Positions 14,489-17,583 of a stretch of 17,583 nt of DNA are shown here, in pieces. Position 1 is the stretch's first letter; each line of letters opens with the position of its first letter. The stretch is from Fibrobacter sp. (lineage in GTDB: Bacteria; Fibrobacterota; Fibrobacteria; Fibrobacterales; Fibrobacteraceae): assembly GCA_017520105.1 (NCBI GenBank), contig JAFWRL010000086.1, positions 1 to 17,583 of the forward strand, given 5' to 3'. The notes under the pieces are model-generated. The model saw only the letters and a list, made by a program, of their open reading frames with translations. It ran no database searches and had not been told where the DNA came from. Made by a program: the position numbers and the translations under genes.

Positions 14489-15613
14489 CTAGAATGCGAA
14501 CACAGTCTCAAGACCGAATCTGAGGCCCGTATCGTCGCCAGCGTCGTCACCGACAGGAATGTCGAACATCGCGAAGCCAGTGATTTCAAGGCCATCCACC
14601 GGAGTAGCATAAGCACGGAGGCCTACGTCGAACGTAGAGACGTCATCGTCCTTCTGCAATGTCCTGGTGTGGTATTCCAGCGGAAGCCCCATGGCAAACG
14701 CATCAGAGAAGCGCACGCTCGGTTCGCCATACACAAAGAAGTATTCCGGAATCTCTTCGCCGTGAACTGTCGGGTCCTTCTTGTCAAATGCGGCGTAGAA
14801 CACGGAAGCCTTGACATTAAACGTACCCAAATCCAAGGACGGTTCGGCAAGAATCGCGTGTGTCGCCTTCGGGGAATCTTCGCTGAGATTGTCCGCATGC
14901 AAACCATAGACAAAGTGGAATGCGAAAGCGTCGAACTTCAAATTTGCATCGAGTCCCACGTGCATTTCATTATGCTTCGGTTCCTGATAAGACTTGTAAT
15001 CAAAGAACGGGCGCAAGGTGCTTTCGCCAAAGCCAAACTCGTAAGCGAGATGGAGGTCATAGGCAACGCCTACACACGTTTCTTCACCATCCTCTTCAAC
15101 GCACACCTGATTGTCGTTGTCACCGCGACCAAAGCCGATCCCAAAAACAAGCCCACTATAGTCAAGTTCAACCCCTCGGATATCGTGTTCTGCCATACCG
15201 GCGGCGTTATCTGCCGGATCATCGTAGTCGTAATAGTTGAGGAACGCGCCTTCCGAGAAGGTCAAATCACCGAACTTTACAACAAACTTATCACTATGGG
15301 TGTACTGCACGAAGGCGCCATTGTAAATCGCAGTCGGATCCGTCGTTTCGCCATCGGCTTCAAGCTGCACGGACGCAGACCACTTTTCATTAAATTTCAC
15401 ATCTACATTCAAGTCAAATGTCGATGCGTATTCATGGCTCTTGATGTCTTCATTGATGACATCGCCCGTGTAGGCGTCAAATTCCACTTCACCGGAGAAC
15501 TTGACTTCCGGTCCTTTAGATGCGGCTTCAGCTTCCTGAGCGAGTGCCGGAGCAGCGAGGAAAGCAGCGGCAGCAATGCCAAACAAAAGATTAGAGGTAA
15601 AACGAGTCTTCAT
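14489..15613 (-). CDS. Outer-membrane beta-barrel (porin-like) protein
   Basis: 374 residues, ATG 15613 with GGGAG six bases upstream. A signal peptide (about 1-25, LLFGIAAAAFLAAPALAQ with an ALA-Q cleavage site) is followed by alternating hydrophobic and polar stretches of strand length with many aromatic residues, acidic loops, and a C-terminal ...FGLETVFAF ending in Phe, the signal for barrel assembly. Two Cys (VCVEEDGEETCV) in one loop could form a disulfide. This fits an outer-membrane porin or DUF-type barrel of roughly 16 strands; the substrate is unknown. It has its own terminator and a sigma-54-type promoter, so it is a single-gene unit under nitrogen, stress or other enhancer-driven control (inference). 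No specific porin family was recognised. Confidence 0.85.
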   Translation of the reverse strand: MKTRFTSNLLFGIAAAAFLAAPALAQEAEAASKGPEVKFSGEVEFDAYTGDVINEDIKSHEYASTFDLNVDVKFNEKWSASVQLEADGETTDPTAIYNGAFVQYTHSDKFVVKFGDLTFSEGAFLNYYDYDDPADNAAGMAEHDIRGVELDYSGLVFGIGFGRGDNDNQVCVEEDGEETCVGVAYDLHLAYEFGFGESTLRPFFDYKSYQEPKHNEMHVGLDANLKFDAFAFHFVYGLHADNLSEDSPKATHAILAEPSLDLGTFNVKASVFYAAFDKKDPTVHGEEIPEYFFVYGEPSVRFSDAFAMGLPLEYHTRTLQKDDDVSTFDVGLRAYATPVDGLEITGFAMFDIPVGDDAGDDTGLRFGLETVFAF

Positions 15614-15643
15614 AATTCACTCCCATGACGAGTTTTTATTCGC

Positions 15644-15687
15644 TTTTGTAACACATCGTCATGACTTTTACAGTTTGTGTTACAAAA
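15644..15687. repeat. 12-bp inverted repeat in the barrel gene leader
   Basis: TTTTGTAACACA (15644-15655) and TGTGTTACAAAA (15676-15687) are perfectly complementary, 20 bases apart, between the sigma-54 promoter and the start codon. It could be an mRNA hairpin or a protein-binding dyad. Confidence 0.7.
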
Positions 15688-15717
15688 TCTTAGGCATTAG
15701 CCTCTTTATTCCTCTTA

Positions 15718-15735
15718 GAGCAAAGAGCGTGCCAA
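15718..15735 (-). promoter_or_regulatory. Sigma-54 promoter of the outer-membrane barrel gene
   Basis: Minus strand TTGGCACGCTCTTTGCTC: matches the -24/-12 consensus TGGCAC-N5-TTGC(A/T), with GG and GC exactly 10 bases apart. Expected transcription start about 15708, leaving a leader of about 95 bases that holds the 12-bp inverted repeat. Sigma-54 promoters require an enhancer-binding protein. Confidence 0.75.
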
Positions 15736-15831
15736 TTATTTTTTAGTTCAATCCATTCAGAATCATTTTCTTCCACGCGCATATATTAGCTTCTTCTATC
15801 TTTGTTAGTTTAGTCTAATTTAAGGCGTTTA

Positions 15832-15870
15832 ATTAAGGGCTGACGGCTTTCGGGGCCACCAGCCCTTAAT
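15832..15870 (-). terminator. Hairpin terminator after feoB
   Basis: 11-bp perfect arms ATTAAGGGCTG / CAGCCCTTAAT around a 17-base loop with an inner GGC/GCC pairing, starting 24 bases after the feoB stop. The minus-strand run after the stem is TTAAA rather than a full T-tract, so termination strength is uncertain. Confidence 0.55.
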
Positions 15871-15893
15871 AATGATTCTTGACTCAAATAAGG

Positions 15894-17583
15894 TTAGTCT
15901 TCAAAACGCCTTTTCTTGTTTGCGTCCATACCAAAGAGTTTGAGGAACACGAATGTCGCCACAAGCACAATGATTGAACATACAATCCAGAACACATTTC
16001 CGCCGACCGGAATCTGGTAGAGGAGTACTGCGACAGCCCAAGCGAGGATTGTCTGCACCACAGCCATCAGCACACCCAGCCCGAGCCCGATTTCGCGGAC
16101 CACGACACCCATCGCCGCAAGGCACGGCACATAGAGCAAGATGAAGATGAGGAACGCAAACACCTGCCAGTTAAATCCATCGACCGGATTTCCGTTCTTG
16201 TCCGGATTGTGGAAGTAAGAGCGGAGGTTCGCATAGATATCCGCCGTTTCGCTCAAGTCGCCTTCTTCGAGAGCGCCGATTTCGTCTTCGCTCAGCGTAA
16301 GGCCAGCAGCGGCAAGCTTTGCAAAGACTTCTTCGCGAGCCTTGTCGGCACCTTCATCTTCGCTGAAGGTTTCGATGGAAGCGTATTCTTCGCAAGTAAT
16401 CGCCTTTGCTTCAAGAATCTTGTCCAGCGTGACCTTCTTGAGTTCCGCGGCATTCTGCGCTTCGAGTTCGCCAGAAGTTCCGAGAATGTCCGTGAGGGAG
16501 CCAAAGACTTCGCTCAAGTTTTCAGGAATCGTGCCGAGGGCTTCCTTGAACGCACCGAGAATATCCGGAGCACCACCTTCTTCCTCTTCTTCGGCAGGGC
16601 ATTCGTCGCGGCCTGCGATAAGGGGCTTTTCTTCAGTCGAGACTTCATTGGATCCTTCGCTTTGCTCAGGATGACGAGATGTGTCAGCGACAACGGCGCT
16701 ATCGGTGGCTGCTTCGGCTACTTCTGCAGAATCCGCGACAGCAGCCTTGGAGGAGTCAGCGGCCACAATGTCACTGGATCCTTCGCTCTGCTCAGGATGA
16801 CGATTTTCCGCAACAACTTCACTTCTCTCGTCTGCAGCAGCATCGCCCGGACCCGCCATGGAGTACAAGGAGTTCATCGTACCAATCACAGCTTCCTTGG
16901 CGAGGAGGCCCGTGAACAGCGACACAGAAGCAGGCCAGTTGTTGGATTCGACACCGAACGGTTCGAAAATCGGAGTAATCGCCTTGCCAATTGCAGAAAG
17001 CAAGCTGTTTTCGGAATCACTGTTACCCGCAGTGAATTCGCTTTCCGTCTGGACCTTTGATTCGTCAATCACGACACCTTCAGGCAGCGGCACTTCCTTT
17101 TCGTCCTGAACCATCGCGTAGCCCTCTTCGGACTTTACGATTTCAGTCTTTTCGCCATTGATTTCCGTATAAAGTTTTTCAACAAAACCAAAGCTATTGA
17201 GGAACCCGAGGATGGCAACGGCAATCGTAATCACCTTACCGGCACGGATAACGTAATCACGCAAACGGAGCCAGGAGTGGATCATGAGCGACTTGAATTT
17301 CGGCAGGTGGTATGGCGGCAACTCCATTACAAAGTTGCTCGCCTCGCCAACAAACAAGGAGCGACGAAGAACCAATCCATACACAATCGCAAAAAGAACA
17401 CCCGCAAGGTAGAGCGCAAACACCACCGTCCCTGCCTGCGTTCCGAAGAACGCCGCCGCAAACAGCGCATACACCGGGAGGCGAGCGCCACAGCTCATGA
17501 ACGGCACAAGGAAAATCGTGAGGAAACGTTCACGCTTGGATTCGAGCACGCGGGAGCCCATAATGCCCGGCACGCCGCAACCA
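15894..17583 (-). CDS. feoB: Ferrous iron transport protein B (FeoB), C-terminal part, with enlarged repeat-bearing loop
   Basis: The frame is open through the right edge (codons before 17573 read GCGV, matching FeoB G-C-x-VPGIM), so about 563 C-terminal residues are visible; the GTPase domain lies outside. Seen: VPGIMGSRVLESKRERF, first gate motif SCGARLPVY (Cys 28), transmembrane helices (about 35-70, 110-128), AKEAVIGTMNSLY (225-237), second gate VPCLAAMG (483-489) and three more helices. FeoB imports Fe2+ across the inner membrane. The stretch between AKEAVIGTMNSLY and the VPC helix is about 230 residues, far longer than the roughly 80 in E. coli FeoB; it is acidic and Ala-rich and holds RHPEQSEGS twice (about 258 and 300), encoded by a genomic repeat. 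Another acidic loop lies at about 132-190. Confidence 0.93.
   Translation of the reverse strand, partial: GCGVPGIMGSRVLESKRERFLTIFLVPFMSCGARLPVYALFAAAFFGTQAGTVVFALYLAGVLFAIVYGLVLRRSLFVGEASNFVMELPPYHLPKFKSLMIHSWLRLRDYVIRAGKVITIAVAILGFLNSFGFVEKLYTEINGEKTEIVKSEEGYAMVQDEKEVPLPEGVVIDESKVQTESEFTAGNSDSENSLLSAIGKAITPIFEPFGVESNNWPASVSLFTGLLAKEAVIGTMNSLYSMAGPGDAAADERSEVVAENRHPEQSEGSSDIVAADSSKAAVADSAEVAEAATDSAVVADTSRHPEQSEGSNEVSTEEKPLIAGRDECPAEEEEEGGAPDILGAFKEALGTIPENLSEVFGSLTDILGTSGELEAQNAAELKKVTLDKILEAKAITCEEYASIETFSEDEGADKAREEVFAKLAAAGLTLSEDEIGALEEGDLSETADIYANLRSYFHNPDKNGNPVDGFNWQVFAFLIFILLYVPCLAAMGVVVREIGLGLGVLMAVVQTILAWAVAVLLYQIPVGGNVFWIVCSIIVLVATFVFLKLFGMDANKKRRFED
16648..16677 (-). repeat. Interspersed repeat half-unit inside feoB, copy 1
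   Basis: Minus strand TCGTCATCCTGAGCAAAGCG followed by AAGGATCCAA; translated in frame as RHPEQSEGSN. Same family as the right half of the intergenic element at 12363-12448 and as copy 2. Confidence 0.8.
16773..16803 (-). repeat. Interspersed repeat half-unit inside feoB, copy 2
   Basis: Minus strand TCGTCATCCTGAGCAGAGCG followed by AAGGATCCAGT; differs from copy 1 at a silent position and keeps the same frame and orientation, giving RHPEQSEGSS. Confidence 0.8.

Noticed and set aside
14669..15628. Long plus-strand open frame of 319 residues
   Set aside because: It is antisense to the barrel gene, which has a signal peptide, ribosome site, promoter and terminator; the antisense product has no recognisable domain.

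Overview
The window looks like a chromosomal segment of a Fibrobacter-type bacterium (rumen or gut Fibrobacterota). This is inferred from the overall gene style (outer-membrane barrel, FeoB, DUF3793/flavodoxin, AAA-DUF4143 ATPases), moderate base composition, and several families of short interspersed palindromic repeats lying between and even inside genes. No rRNA, tRNA or CRISPR array was seen. The first gene runs rightward; every other gene lies on the minus strand.

Left part (2-2341, plus): a large RND/MMPL-type membrane exporter, cut by the left edge. It converges with the next gene, leaving only 10 bp between the stop codons.

Defence island (2352-10119, minus): a Wadjet-type SMC plasmid-defence operon in the order jetA (kleisin) - AAA+/DUF4143 ATPase - jetB (MukE-like) - jetC (SMC ATPase) - jetD (Toprim nuclease). 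jetC and jetD keep their key motifs. The unusual part is the extra ATPase with a complete-looking PD-(D/E)XK motif set between jetA and jetB. It overlaps jetB as TAATG and is preceded by its own AT-rich promoter region, which carries three operator-like repeats exactly 34 bp apart. A strong terminator (10133-10164) insulates the operon from the genes upstream.

Metal and iron part (10221-17583, minus): a P1B-type metal ATPase split into two reading frames by an apparent one-base frameshift, with its small partner DUF6110 protein upstream; then a short flavodoxin, a DUF3793 protein, an outer-membrane beta-barrel protein with a textbook sigma-54 promoter, and the C-terminal part of the ferrous iron transporter FeoB, which runs off the right edge. 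FeoB, DUF3793 and flavodoxin make sense together in iron and low-potential electron metabolism. The FeoB cytosolic loop is greatly enlarged and contains two in-frame copies of a genomic repeat, giving the peptide RHPEQSEGS twice. Intergenic spaces between 12320 and 15893 are packed with palindromes, terminators, a heptamer repeat, a palindromic-site array and a MITE-like hairpin element.

All assignments come from reading motifs in the sequence; no database search was possible.
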